64,000 bases of DNA, from positions 52,052-116,051 of IMG/VR virus record IMGVR_UViG_3300020472_000011; one strand, given 5' to 3'. Shown one piece after another: positions 32,273-38,798 of the stretch. A program made the translations under genes and the position numbers. The stretch's first letter is position 1; each line of letters begins with the position of its first letter. The stretch is from a virus. Below the pieces are notes generated by a model. The model was not told where the DNA came from. It made no database searches and was given only the letters and a program-made list of their open reading frames with translations.

Positions 32273-32492
32273 TTGAGATAGATTCATAGAGTTCAGTGAG
32301 CTCATTTGCGTTATAAAAATGAGTGGACTCGTTTATGTATAAGTCGGGATTCATCCACTCAATGTATTCATTAGCAAAATCTATGGCATCATCGTGACGT
32401 TCTTCCTTAATTAATTGAAAGAATCGATCTTCAACCCAGTCACAGATTGCATCCCTCTGTTGAGAGATGCGTAGTGCGTCAATGTTATTCAT
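32265..32492 (-). CDS. Hypothetical acidic protein (75 aa)
   Basis: Start ATG at 32492 (MNNIDALRISQQRDAICDWV) gives an 8-base overlap with the upstream gene, as in the neighbouring junctions; ATG 32501 and 32519 are alternatives. EDRFFQLIKEERHDDAIDFA and NEYIEWMNPDLYINESTHFY follow. Acidic, mainly helical. No family recognised. Confidence 0.6.
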   Translation of the reverse strand: MNNIDALRISQQRDAICDWVEDRFFQLIKEERHDDAIDFANEYIEWMNPDLYINESTHFYNANELTELYESISNG

Positions 32493-32718
32493 CAGAGTCA
32501 TGCCTATATGCTGGAACACCTGCTGGATCTAACCATTTGGTGTACTCTACATCTTCTAAGCATGCATCTAATTGCATTGCATTGTCCAGATAATACATGT
32601 CATTGTATCGTCTAGTGTACTCATTAAATTTCTGAATACGATAGTCTGGTTTACCATTGATTTCAAGTGTACCGTCTTGTACGTATCGATACGGAAATCT
32701 CTCTAGTATAATGTCCAT
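32485..32718 (-). CDS. Hypothetical protein (77 aa)
   Basis: ATG at 32718, sharing a base with the upstream stop. MDIILERFPYRYVQDGTLEI, NGKPDYRIQKFNEYTRRYND, MYYLDNAMQLDACLEDVEYT. Tyr-rich alpha/beta protein with acidic C-terminus. No family recognised. Confidence 0.65.
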   Translation of the reverse strand: MDIILERFPYRYVQDGTLEINGKPDYRIQKFNEYTRRYNDMYYLDNAMQLDACLEDVEYTKWLDPAGVPAYRHDSDE

Positions 32719-33014
32719 TACACACGCTCCAATGATAGTTTATTATTCAAATGATCATACTCAACAAGGCGTAAACCCTGTGGTATCAAGGACTCTACTG
32801 CTTTAACAAACTCAAGAGTGAAACGAGATTGATAAGTCCAAAATGCTCTGTAATCTCTAGACTCAGGATCAGCGTTAGTATTAAGGCGAACGGTAAATGC
32901 AGAACGTTCGTTGTCCGTATTAATAGGAGAGAGTAATTCTTTAACATGAGATACTACCAGTGGTGATAGGCGTTGTGCTTTAAGTTGTTGATTGTAGAAC
33001 TTTTTTGATGACAT
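32718..33014 (-). CDS. Hypothetical protein (98 aa)
   Basis: ATG at 33014. MSSKKFYNQQLKAQRLSPLV, then FTVRLNTNADPESRDYRAFW and LEFVKAVESLIPQGLRLVEY. Helix-strand-helix pattern. It heads the run of six overlapping small genes that ends at 31859. Function unknown. Confidence 0.65.
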   Translation of the reverse strand: MSSKKFYNQQLKAQRLSPLVVSHVKELLSPINTDNERSAFTVRLNTNADPESRDYRAFWTYQSRFTLEFVKAVESLIPQGLRLVEYDHLNNKLSLERV

Positions 33015-33067
33015 AATGATAAAAGTACTGAGTGTAGTGTAACAGAGAATGGGACGAAAGTCAAGGA

Positions 33068-33466
33068 CTATCTCATGTAGAGATAGCCACCTGACCAGTC
33101 TGCCCTTGCTAATGCTGTTTGATATGATGCTTCATCTAACAAATTATATCTAGCATACTTTGCTGGTCCTTGCCAACCTGCTGGTTTGTATACTTCACCT
33201 GTCTTTTTATCTACAAATGCATGTACACCACCGTCACGATACTCATTTCTATTTTGGAATGTATCATAGTCCTGTTGAATTAGTTTGTAATACTTGCGAC
33301 CACTCTGTATTCTAAACTTCATTAGTTTAGCAGTACCGTTGTCAATCTCTGCAAGTTGTCTTAAACTATAATCAGATGGATTTCTGATGTAAGTTTGTCT
33401 TGAATAATCTTTGTAGTCATTCTCAAGAGCATTTACTAGGTCTTGAGTTCTTTCTGCTACGGTCAT
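33068..33466 (-). CDS. Conserved cyanophage-type hypothetical protein (132 aa)
   Basis: Start ATG at 33466 (MTVAERTQDLVNALENDYKD) with AAAGGAA eight bases upstream and TATAAT at 33499-33494; the longer frame would precede the promoter. The C-terminal half KKTGEVYKPAGWQGPAKYAR followed by YNLLDEASYQTALARADWSG GYLYMR-type ending (GGYLYMR) is a pattern I recall from small conserved proteins of cyanophages and their hosts. Single-gene unit with its own promoter. Molecular role unknown. Confidence 0.72.
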   Translation of the reverse strand: MTVAERTQDLVNALENDYKDYSRQTYIRNPSDYSLRQLAEIDNGTAKLMKFRIQSGRKYYKLIQQDYDTFQNRNEYRDGGVHAFVDKKTGEVYKPAGWQGPAKYARYNLLDEASYQTALARADWSGGYLYMR

Positions 33467-33493
33467 GGTAGTGTTCCTTTGGTTGATGTACTT

Positions 33494-33499
33494 ATTATA
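33494..33499 (-). promoter_or_regulatory. TATAAT promoter of the 132-aa gene
   Basis: Minus strand TGCACTATAATAAGTACATC, 27 bases before ATG 33466, following a hairpin (33531-33548) at the end of the upstream gene. Confidence 0.6.
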
Positions 33500-33530
33500 G
33501 TGCATACGAAAGCGGATGCAATAGAATGTG

Positions 33531-33548
33531 GACACTCTCTTGAGTGTC
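33531..33548. repeat. Stop-codon hairpin GACACTC-TCTT-GAGTGTC
   Basis: Perfect 7-bp dyad overlapping the stop of the 64-residue gene (33547-33549). Different arms from the CAGTT family but same position relative to stop codon and promoter; no T-run. Confidence 0.6.
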
Positions 33549-33741
33549 ACAGTCTTTCTACTTCATCCCAGTATGACCTGTATATTAATATATTAACTTG
33601 ACCTACACCATTACGCTTATTCTTATCTTCCCACTCTCGAACGCACAACGTAAAGTATGCTGTGTCTATAAATGTGATGAACCCTTCATCATCATTGAAT
33701 CTAACACGATCACCGACCGCAAAAGGAAACTTCTTTGGCAT
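33547..33741 (-). CDS. Small SH3-like beta protein (64 aa)
   Basis: Start ATG at 33741 (MPKKFPFAVGDRVRFNDDEG), chosen because the product matches a known small cyanophage protein pattern; the frame is open to 33807. FAVGDRVRF...GFITFIDTAYFTLCV has the look of a KOW/SH3-like barrel start (G-D-x-V-x-F). The C-terminus is WEDKNKRNGVGQVNILIYRS. Possible nucleic-acid or ribosome-related binding; unproven. Confidence 0.65.
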   Translation of the reverse strand: MPKKFPFAVGDRVRFNDDEGFITFIDTAYFTLCVREWEDKNKRNGVGQVNILIYRSYWDEVERL

Positions 33742-33743
33742 TG

Positions 33744-33962
33744 TTATAAAGCAAACTTGCTTATAGAAATACACGTCATGAATGATAGCATAATAACCAC
33801 ATCCCATCCTTTAGTACGAATGAAGTATGGTATGCTGATAACATCAGCAAATGCATGTAATACTGTACCAGTAATCACATTGACATGTAGTATAACAAAG
33901 TAAGAGACTACTATCAGCACAGACCCAATGATCCTACTGATAGTATCCGCTTTCAAATTCAT
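33744..33962 (-). CDS. Small membrane protein (72 aa)
   Basis: ATG at 33962 in TAATG overlap. MNLKADTISRIIGSVLIVVS then YFVILHVNVITGTVLHAFAD, FIRTKGWDVVIMLSFMTCIS. Two or three hydrophobic segments (about 11-28, 29-46, 57-72). Probably an inner-membrane protein. Family not assigned. Confidence 0.65.
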   Translation of the reverse strand: MNLKADTISRIIGSVLIVVSYFVILHVNVITGTVLHAFADVISIPYFIRTKGWDVVIMLSFMTCISISKFAL

Positions 33963-34213
33963 TAATCTACCTCATATTCAAAATAGATGCCATGATATGT
34001 GTTAAATGTATCAATATCAAGGAATTCTCCGTCTTGATATTTCATACATGGTTCACCTTCAGGAGCAACGATAAACTCTTCACAAAAGTATTCTACTGAT
34101 ACACCTAAGTCATCAGCAGCACCAATGAGTTCATCAGTTTGCTCTTCATTACAACCAATAACATGTTTGCAGTATGAAATGTTATTAGTGAAGTCTTGAA
34201 TCAATTCGTTCAT
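33962..34213 (-). CDS. Hypothetical acidic protein (83 aa)
   Basis: Start ATG at 34213 gives an ATGA overlap with the upstream gene; ATG 34225 is the alternative. MNELIQDFTNNISYCKHVIG, DELIGAADDLGVSVEYFCEE, DGEFLDIDTFNTYHGIYFEY. Strongly acidic with three Cys residues. Small acidic phage proteins sometimes bind host enzymes, but nothing specific is visible. Confidence 0.6.
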   Translation of the reverse strand: MNELIQDFTNNISYCKHVIGCNEEQTDELIGAADDLGVSVEYFCEEFIVAPEGEPCMKYQDGEFLDIDTFNTYHGIYFEYEVD

Positions 34214-34368
34214 AGTAAGTTCCATGCTAATTTGGGTACAGATTCATCACAGTGAGCACATGATAGTGCAGACCACGCAAAGTGGTATACTCTTGATGGT
34301 TGATCACAACAAGGGCAGATAATAATCTTCCCATTTGATGTGCTTCTTGTTTTTGAAGTGACTTTCAT
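34210..34368 (-). CDS. Zinc-ribbon-like small protein (52 aa)
   Basis: Start ATG at 34368 (MKVTSKTRSTSNGKIIICPC); the frame is open to 34422 but a TATACT box lies between. C18-x2-C21 and C37-x2-C40 form a candidate zinc ribbon (CPCC...CAHC). Basic N-terminus. May bind nucleic acid or a polymerase subunit. A stop-codon dyad and the TATACT box separate it from the gene upstream. Confidence 0.6.
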   Translation of the reverse strand: MKVTSKTRSTSNGKIIICPCCDQPSRVYHFAWSALSCAHCDESVPKLAWNLL

Positions 34369-34390
34369 TGGGTGACTTGTTGATGTACCT

Positions 34391-34396
34391 AGTATA
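34391..34396 (-). promoter_or_regulatory. TATACT -10 element of the zinc-ribbon gene
   Basis: Minus strand TCTGTACTATACTAGGTACA, 22 bases upstream of ATG 34368, after the dyad at 34429-34444. Confidence 0.45.
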
Positions 34397-34428
34397 GTAC
34401 AGATCAGACCATTGTCACTCAAATTGAA

Positions 34429-34444
34429 ACAGTTTGTTAACTGT
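34429..34444. repeat. Stop-codon dyad, copy F
   Basis: ACAGTT-TGTT-AACTGT, perfect 6-bp arms, four bases after the stop of the 117-residue gene (34449-34451). The flank AAATTGAAACAGTTTG resembles GAATTGAAACAATTTG near copy E. Confidence 0.65.
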
Positions 34445-34448
34445 CACA

Positions 34449-34802
34449 CTAGAGGCTGCTACCCCTGTGGAATTTTGCTATATCTGACATAGTAATGTTA
34501 GCAGCATAACTATATTGCTTTTGCTCTGCTTTACCAGGTATAGTGGTTGGAGTGTACTCATAACCTTCTTCAGGTGATGGTGTCCAATCAGGTTTCTGAT
34601 TCCACTCATTCCAATCCTCCTCATTTAATAGGACTGTCTTGGGTGCTTTGCCACTCATCTTAGCAGCATCATCAGCATGTTGTTGGTGATATGATTGTAG
34701 TCTCTCTAATTCTGAGTCTAGATCAGCATGAAACTCATCAACAGATGCATCATCAAGATACATTTGTATTGCTTCTGCTAACATCGTTCTTCTACTTTTC
34801 AT
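34449..34802 (-). CDS. Hypothetical acidic protein (117 aa)
   Basis: Start ATG at 34802 (MKSRRTMLAEAIQMYLDDAS) in an ATGA overlap with the upstream gene; the frame extends to 34871 without better support. DLDSELERLQSYHQQHADDA is helical, followed by a Pro/Trp/Glu-rich low-complexity stretch (EWNQKPDWTPSPEEGYEYTP) and a C-terminal SDIAKFHRGSSL. Fourth gene of the methylase group. No family recognised. Confidence 0.6.
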   Translation of the reverse strand: MKSRRTMLAEAIQMYLDDASVDEFHADLDSELERLQSYHQQHADDAAKMSGKAPKTVLLNEEDWNEWNQKPDWTPSPEEGYEYTPTTIPGKAEQKQYSYAANITMSDIAKFHRGSSL

Positions 34803-34999
34803 ACTGGTCTCCGTAAGGTCGTTAAGTATTCTAATACATGTGCTCTTACTTCCATCAGTTCGTTGAAACACTTCTGATTATGAGCACAACCACGTAACTG
34901 GTTATCAGGTTTGTGTACTGATTCTATGTATAAATCCAGTCCACGATTCCATTTCTGGTCATGTGATTCATGGTCATCAATGGTCTTTTGATCTTTCAT
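34799..34999 (-). CDS. Hypothetical protein (66 aa)
   Basis: ATG at 34999 in ATGA overlap with the methyltransferase stop. MKDQKTIDDHESHDQKWNRG, LDLYIESVHKPDNQLRGCAH, NQKCFNELMEVRAHVLEYLT. Polar N-terminus and a helical C-terminus ending LRRPV. Coupled to the methyltransferase, but no motif points to a shared function. Confidence 0.6.
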   Translation of the reverse strand: MKDQKTIDDHESHDQKWNRGLDLYIESVHKPDNQLRGCAHNQKCFNELMEVRAHVLEYLTTLRRPV

Positions 35000-35775
35000 A
35001 AGAACTTCTTAAGTGGTGTGTGACGTTTAATACGATCATTTGCCATCTTAACATACTCTTCGTGAATTTCAATACCAATATACTTTCTGTCATGATCTAG
35101 ACATGATATCGCAGTAGTACCTGACCCCATGAATGGGTCTAGAACTACATCATTCACAAATGAATAGTATTGTACAATCTTATCTGATAGTTCTTTAGGG
35201 TATGGTGCTAGATGCTTTGATGTAGTCTCAGGATTAAACTGCCATACATTTGATCTTTCATAACCATCAGCAACTAATGATTGTTCTAATATATCAGGAG
35301 CATAGGAACGCACTGTCTTATCTATAAGAAATGGTGCAGGTTTCTTGAATATTAATATAGTCTCTGTAACAAGGTTTGGTTTATATGCTACTGGTTTACG
35401 ATGCTGATAGAATCCACCGTTACGATTAACAGCAGATCCTTCTGGTTTCAACCATATAATATCATCAATGTATTGCCATCCCAATCTCTCCATAATACTA
35501 AAGAAGTGGAATGGTATCGCAAGTCTCTTACTTTCATGTGCTCTTGACTCACGTGCTTGTATTACTGGTGATAAATTAACAGCACACATCCTTCCTTGTA
35601 CTGTGACTCTGTGAACTTCACGGAATATATCCTCAAGGAATTGTAGATACTTATCATATGTTGGCCACTGTGCGTATGCCTTTGCATTAAAATATGGAGG
35701 AGATGTACACGTAAGGTGTATACTATCTCCATCCATCTCAGTTAAATGATTTAATGCATCATCATGTATGATCAT
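34996..35775 (-). CDS. DNA methyltransferase (N4/N6 amino-methylase) 1
   Basis: 259 residues. Catalytic motif TSPPYF at 24-29 and SAM-binding motif DPFMGSGTT at 213-221: catalytic motif first, SAM motif last, as in the beta-type order of amino-methylases. SPPY is most common in N4-cytosine enzymes, but N6-adenine is not excluded. NVWQFNPETTSKHLAPYPKE (near 177-196) is the usual segment before motif I. No separate target-recognition domain is obvious. It overlaps the HNH gene upstream and a small gene downstream by ATGA. Probably protects phage DNA from restriction or marks it. Sequence specificity unknown. Confidence 0.9.
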   Translation of the reverse strand: MIIHDDALNHLTEMDGDSIHLTCTSPPYFNAKAYAQWPTYDKYLQFLEDIFREVHRVTVQGRMCAVNLSPVIQARESRAHESKRLAIPFHFFSIMERLGWQYIDDIIWLKPEGSAVNRNGGFYQHRKPVAYKPNLVTETILIFKKPAPFLIDKTVRSYAPDILEQSLVADGYERSNVWQFNPETTSKHLAPYPKELSDKIVQYYSFVNDVVLDPFMGSGTTAISCLDHDRKYIGIEIHEEYVKMANDRIKRHTPLKKFL

Positions 35776-36191
35776 CCAATGCTCCTCGATGATGATTTGT
35801 TACTGTTGCAGTCTCCATTTAATATTGATTTACGTCCATGACATAGTTTACAGTATGTCTTGACATTACTAGGAACATTATTATGATGATCACCATCTAA
35901 ATGGTCTAGGTCAAGACTAGTCTCAAATCCTACAAATGTGGATACAGGACATGTCCATCCTAGATGACCATCGTTGTTTTCGCAATAGTTCTTTTTATGT
36001 CTTGTAACATTAGGTCTATCAACTCCTTTCTTACGTGCAGTGGCACAACTAGAACATTCTGATTTGAATGACCAGTACTTCCACTCTCTTACCTGTACAT
36101 TATTATTACAACCATCATTGACACATGTAGGGAGTGTGTGTCCTTCAGAAAAGAATCTTGCTTTTTGTTGTTGTGATACTGTAGAAGGCAT
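35772..36191 (-). CDS. HNH-type zinc nuclease-like protein (139 aa)
   Basis: The C-terminal half holds the HNH-type core: DLDHLDGDHHNN (94-105), N109 and CKLCHGRKS (114-122). C23/C28 and C46/C49 in the first half could bind another zinc. The order resembles small HNH proteins of cyanophages that lie next to modification genes. It could be a homing or nicking endonuclease, or a restriction partner of the adjoining methyltransferase, with which it overlaps by ATGA. Activity is inferred. Confidence 0.72.
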   Translation of the reverse strand: MPSTVSQQQKARFFSEGHTLPTCVNDGCNNNVQVREWKYWSFKSECSSCATARKKGVDRPNVTRHKKNYCENNDGHLGWTCPVSTFVGFETSLDLDHLDGDHHNNVPSNVKTYCKLCHGRKSILNGDCNSNKSSSRSIG

Positions 36192-36210
36192 CGTTTAAAA
36201 TATAATGGGG

Positions 36211-36415
36211 TGTTGAGAGAAACGTGGGGCAATGATCTAGGTTTCACCCAGTTGCCCAAATTTACCCTATGGGAATCGCTTACACCTGAACCCCCACCAC
36301 TTTCAACCATCTGTCATGTGCAGTAATAGGTTTCTACCAACGGTCATGTGTCTGCTTCTAAGTCAGACTAGTCAGTAGGTTTGGGGCATAGGAACCACAT
36401 CAGTTCCTCTCAACA
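36211..36415. ncRNA. Candidate structured RNA with pairing ends
   Basis: A 227-base gene-free stretch. Its borders are a perfect 9-bp inverted repeat, TGTTGAGAG (36211-36219) and CTCTCAACA (36407-36415). Possible inner helices are GTGGGG/CCCCAC (36224-36229 with 36292-36297), GGAAC/GTTCC (36391-36395 with 36403-36407, sharing one base with the outer stem), CCC-TAT-GGG (36265-36273) and AGGT/ACCT. The segment looks more GC-rich than its surroundings. On minus, TATACT (36425-36420) lies just outside; on plus, TATAAT (36201-36206) does. Either strand could be transcribed; minus agrees with all neighbours. No known RNA family recognised. Confidence 0.45.
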
Positions 36416-36418
36416 TTC

Positions 36419-37351
36419 TTAGTATAACGGTAATTTGTTTGGAATGGTGCGAATACGGTCACTTATTAAACTGTCATACTCCTTATGCAATTCACACCCA
36501 ATATATGCTCTACTATGTTTCTTAGCAACATATGCGGTAGTGCCACTACCCATGAACGGATCTAATACTATATCACCCTTCTCCGAACCTGCGAGGATGC
36601 ATGGTTCAATGAGTTCTTCGGGATATGTAGCAAAGTGAGCACCCTTGTATGGTTTCTTATTTACTGACCAGACAGAGCGTTTATTGCGTTTTGTATATGA
36701 TTTTGTAAGACCTGTATGCGGTTGGAGTCCTGTTCCTGGATTGTGGTACTTACCATTTGTTCTGTCTCTTGTTCCCCAGTCTTTTGCTGGTTCTTTGATT
36801 GCTTCGTTATCATAGTGATAGTATTTACTCTTACTTAGTAAAAAGATATACTCATGTGCTTTAGTACAACGATCTCTAACTGACTCTGGCATTGGATTAG
36901 GTTTATGCCATATAATATCCTGCCTTAGATACCAACCATCAGCACGTAGTGCAAATGCAAGCATCCAAGGTATACCAATAAGATCTTTATCTTTGTATCC
37001 TACAAGTTTATTAGATCTACGTGGTGTAGTCTTAGGTAAGTCTTGTCTATTATTAGAGAATGTCTGCTTAGGTATACATCCATCCTTCCTGTAATTATAA
37101 TATGAATCACCAATGTTTAACCACAGTGTACCATCATCAGTAAGACAATCTCTTACTAAACGAAAGACCTTAACCATATTATCAATATACTCTTCAGGTG
37201 ATTGTTCCTGACCTAACTGTTTATCTTCATCACCATAGTTTCTCAAACCATAGTAAGGTGGAGATGTGACACACATACGTGCCTTCTGTTCTTCATTTGC
37301 AATTATCTTGAGTGATTCAAGACAGTCACCAAATAATATGTAATCTTTCAT
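36419..37351 (-). CDS. DNA methyltransferase (N4/N6 amino-methylase) 2
   Basis: 310 residues. TSPPYYGLRNYG at 29-40 (catalytic motif IV) and DPFMGSGTT at about 264-272 (SAM-binding motif I) near the C-terminus, again the beta-type order. SPPYYGLRNYG is a frequent signature of type II/III-like site-specific amino-methylases. DGTLWLNIGDSYY (near 93-105) and IIWHKPNPMPESVRDR (near 145-160) fit the family. It has no cognate nuclease overlapping it. Clearly different in sequence from the other methylase of the window, so the two probably recognise different sites. Confidence 0.92.
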   Translation of the reverse strand: MKDYILFGDCLESLKIIANEEQKARMCVTSPPYYGLRNYGDEDKQLGQEQSPEEYIDNMVKVFRLVRDCLTDDGTLWLNIGDSYYNYRKDGCIPKQTFSNNRQDLPKTTPRRSNKLVGYKDKDLIGIPWMLAFALRADGWYLRQDIIWHKPNPMPESVRDRCTKAHEYIFLLSKSKYYHYDNEAIKEPAKDWGTRDRTNGKYHNPGTGLQPHTGLTKSYTKRNKRSVWSVNKKPYKGAHFATYPEELIEPCILAGSEKGDIVLDPFMGSGTTAYVAKKHSRAYIGCELHKEYDSLISDRIRTIPNKLPLY

Positions 37352-37578
37352 TAATAGTGTTTCATCATTAAATTGAAGGCAACGTCATAACTACATGCCT
37401 TGAGTATTTCACCATTGTGAATGACCATGTACCTGTTATGCATACCAGCACAAGGAACAGCGGCCCATTCACCATAAGGATTTTGAGTAACAAATCCTGG
37501 CATCATAAACTTATCGTCTAATAGATACGGATTGTCTAATTTCTCTAACTTTGGTTTCCTCTTGGGATGTTTTGCCAT
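37351..37578 (-). CDS. Hypothetical protein (75 aa)
   Basis: ATG at 37578; its stop shares a base with the methyltransferase start (TAATG). MAKHPKRKPKLEKLDNPYLL is basic; then MMPGFVTQNPYGEWAAVPCA and MHNRYMVIHNGEILKACSYD give a small beta-rich domain. It overlaps the upstream gene by 34 bases. No family recognised. Confidence 0.6.
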   Translation of the reverse strand: MAKHPKRKPKLEKLDNPYLLDDKFMMPGFVTQNPYGEWAAVPCAGMHNRYMVIHNGEILKACSYDVAFNLMMKHY

Positions 37579-37904
37579 ACTATATCACCGTATGTATCTA
37601 CGACATACGCATTTATGAAATGATCTGAGTCAGGACAGTCCTCCTCTTTGGGGAACCAAGCAGCAGCATTCACTGTTGCAGCGTCCTCAGTCTCAAACCT
37701 GATTGTAGTATACACGCCCTGTTTCATTATGTCAAGTGCATACTCATCAATGAATTCTTCGTACCATGTATTGACAGTTGCTTTCTTAGTCGCATCAAGA
37801 GCATTATACTTACCAAGATCAAAGTACACCAAGTGACATTGATTCCTATTGGCATAGTACTCCATCAAATCAAATTGTGATAGTTCGTTGCCTTGTATAA
37901 TCAT
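37545..37904 (-). CDS. Hypothetical protein (119 aa)
   Basis: ATG at 37904 in ATGA overlap with the chaperone-like gene. MIIQGNELSQFDLMEYYANR, then VNTWYEEFIDEYALDIMKQG and SDHFINAYVVDTYGDIVWQN. Acidic alpha/beta protein. Position after a fibre-assembly gene could suggest a tail role, but it also begins the methylase group. Not assigned. Confidence 0.62.
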   Translation of the reverse strand: MIIQGNELSQFDLMEYYANRNQCHLVYFDLGKYNALDATKKATVNTWYEEFIDEYALDIMKQGVYTTIRFETEDAATVNAAAWFPKEEDCPDSDHFINAYVVDTYGDIVWQNIPRGNQS

Positions 37905-38773
37905 GATTCTAGTGCGTCATTCGCTTCTTTAATAATTTTCTCTAAGAATGCCTTATTATCATCGAGATTTGGATTCATATTAGTATTCCCTTTCTCCTCC
38001 ATAGTCTTGAATGCCTCATACTGTGTCAATAGGTCATTAAAATAAGTGGCATCTGTCTCTGACTTAAGTGTCAAGAAATATGCTATCTTATCTTTAAACT
38101 TCTTAAGACGATGCTTACCCATCTCAATGAATTGACCAGCAGTTGCAAGATAATCTTCAGTTGGGAAGTCTACCTTGTATATTTTATTGTAAAACTCAGG
38201 AGCAATGGGAAACTTAGTATTCTCAGTGTCTGTACTAAACTCAGTAGACTCAGTTAGTTCTCTTAGTTTAGTTCTATACAATGTATACTGTGCTTTAGTA
38301 TCAGCATCAATTGGTGCGTCAGGCAACTGTGTCCAGTCTGTTTCATCTAAGAGGAAATTTCTTGCTAGTCTTACACTTAATGGTGTTACTGCTTTCTGCT
38401 TAGAATACATTCTAGAGAGTTCTTCATTGAACTCAACATTCTCAAGTGCATCAACTACATAGAATCCATCAATCAATTTATCTTTAAGATCACTTGCTTC
38501 AGAAGCACCAACTGCTTCCATTTCATAGTCAACCCATGAATATGTGTTAGTCTTAAAGTCTTTTACATACTTCCTACGTTTAGCAACGTATGAGTCGTTA
38601 GTAAAATACTGAAACGTGATAAGTTTATCCTTGTCACTATCCCATAAAGGATATAACAATGGAGTGAGCGTATCCTTCCAATATGATTCAGGAATAGTCT
38701 TTGGTGTACCGTTGTACTCAATCTCCTGATTGATTACATCTAACTGTACTTGCAGTACTGGTGCATCTGCCAT
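37901..38773 (-). CDS. Tail-fibre assembly chaperone-like protein
   Basis: 290 residues from ATG 38773, preceded by ACGGAGATAC. Residues 134-172 (VRLARNFLLDETDWTQLPDA then DADTKAQYTLYRTKLREL) match the tail-assembly chaperone pattern (R...LL..TDWTQLPD....K..Y..YR..LR) found beside phage fibre genes. The N-terminal 120 residues (QYFTNDSYVAKRRKYVKDFK) and C-terminal helices are phage-specific. It directly follows three collar-domain fibre genes, the expected place for a chaperone that folds or attaches them. Confidence 0.75.
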   Translation of the reverse strand: MADAPVLQVQLDVINQEIEYNGTPKTIPESYWKDTLTPLLYPLWDSDKDKLITFQYFTNDSYVAKRRKYVKDFKTNTYSWVDYEMEAVGASEASDLKDKLIDGFYVVDALENVEFNEELSRMYSKQKAVTPLSVRLARNFLLDETDWTQLPDAPIDADTKAQYTLYRTKLRELTESTEFSTDTENTKFPIAPEFYNKIYKVDFPTEDYLATAGQFIEMGKHRLKKFKDKIAYFLTLKSETDATYFNDLLTQYEAFKTMEEKGNTNMNPNLDDNKAFLEKIIKEANDALES

Positions 38774-38798
38774 TGTATTATTAGTATCTCCGTAGTAT

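Noticed and set aside
36089-36310. Minus-strand frame of 73 codons overlapping the HNH gene start
   Set aside because: It runs through the candidate structured RNA and then reads the HNH gene out of frame; no ribosome-binding site and unconvincing composition.
36192-36418. tRNA or tmRNA gene
   Set aside because: No T-loop consensus, no cloverleaf with a 7-bp acceptor and CCA-type end, and no tag-peptide frame could be found on either strand.
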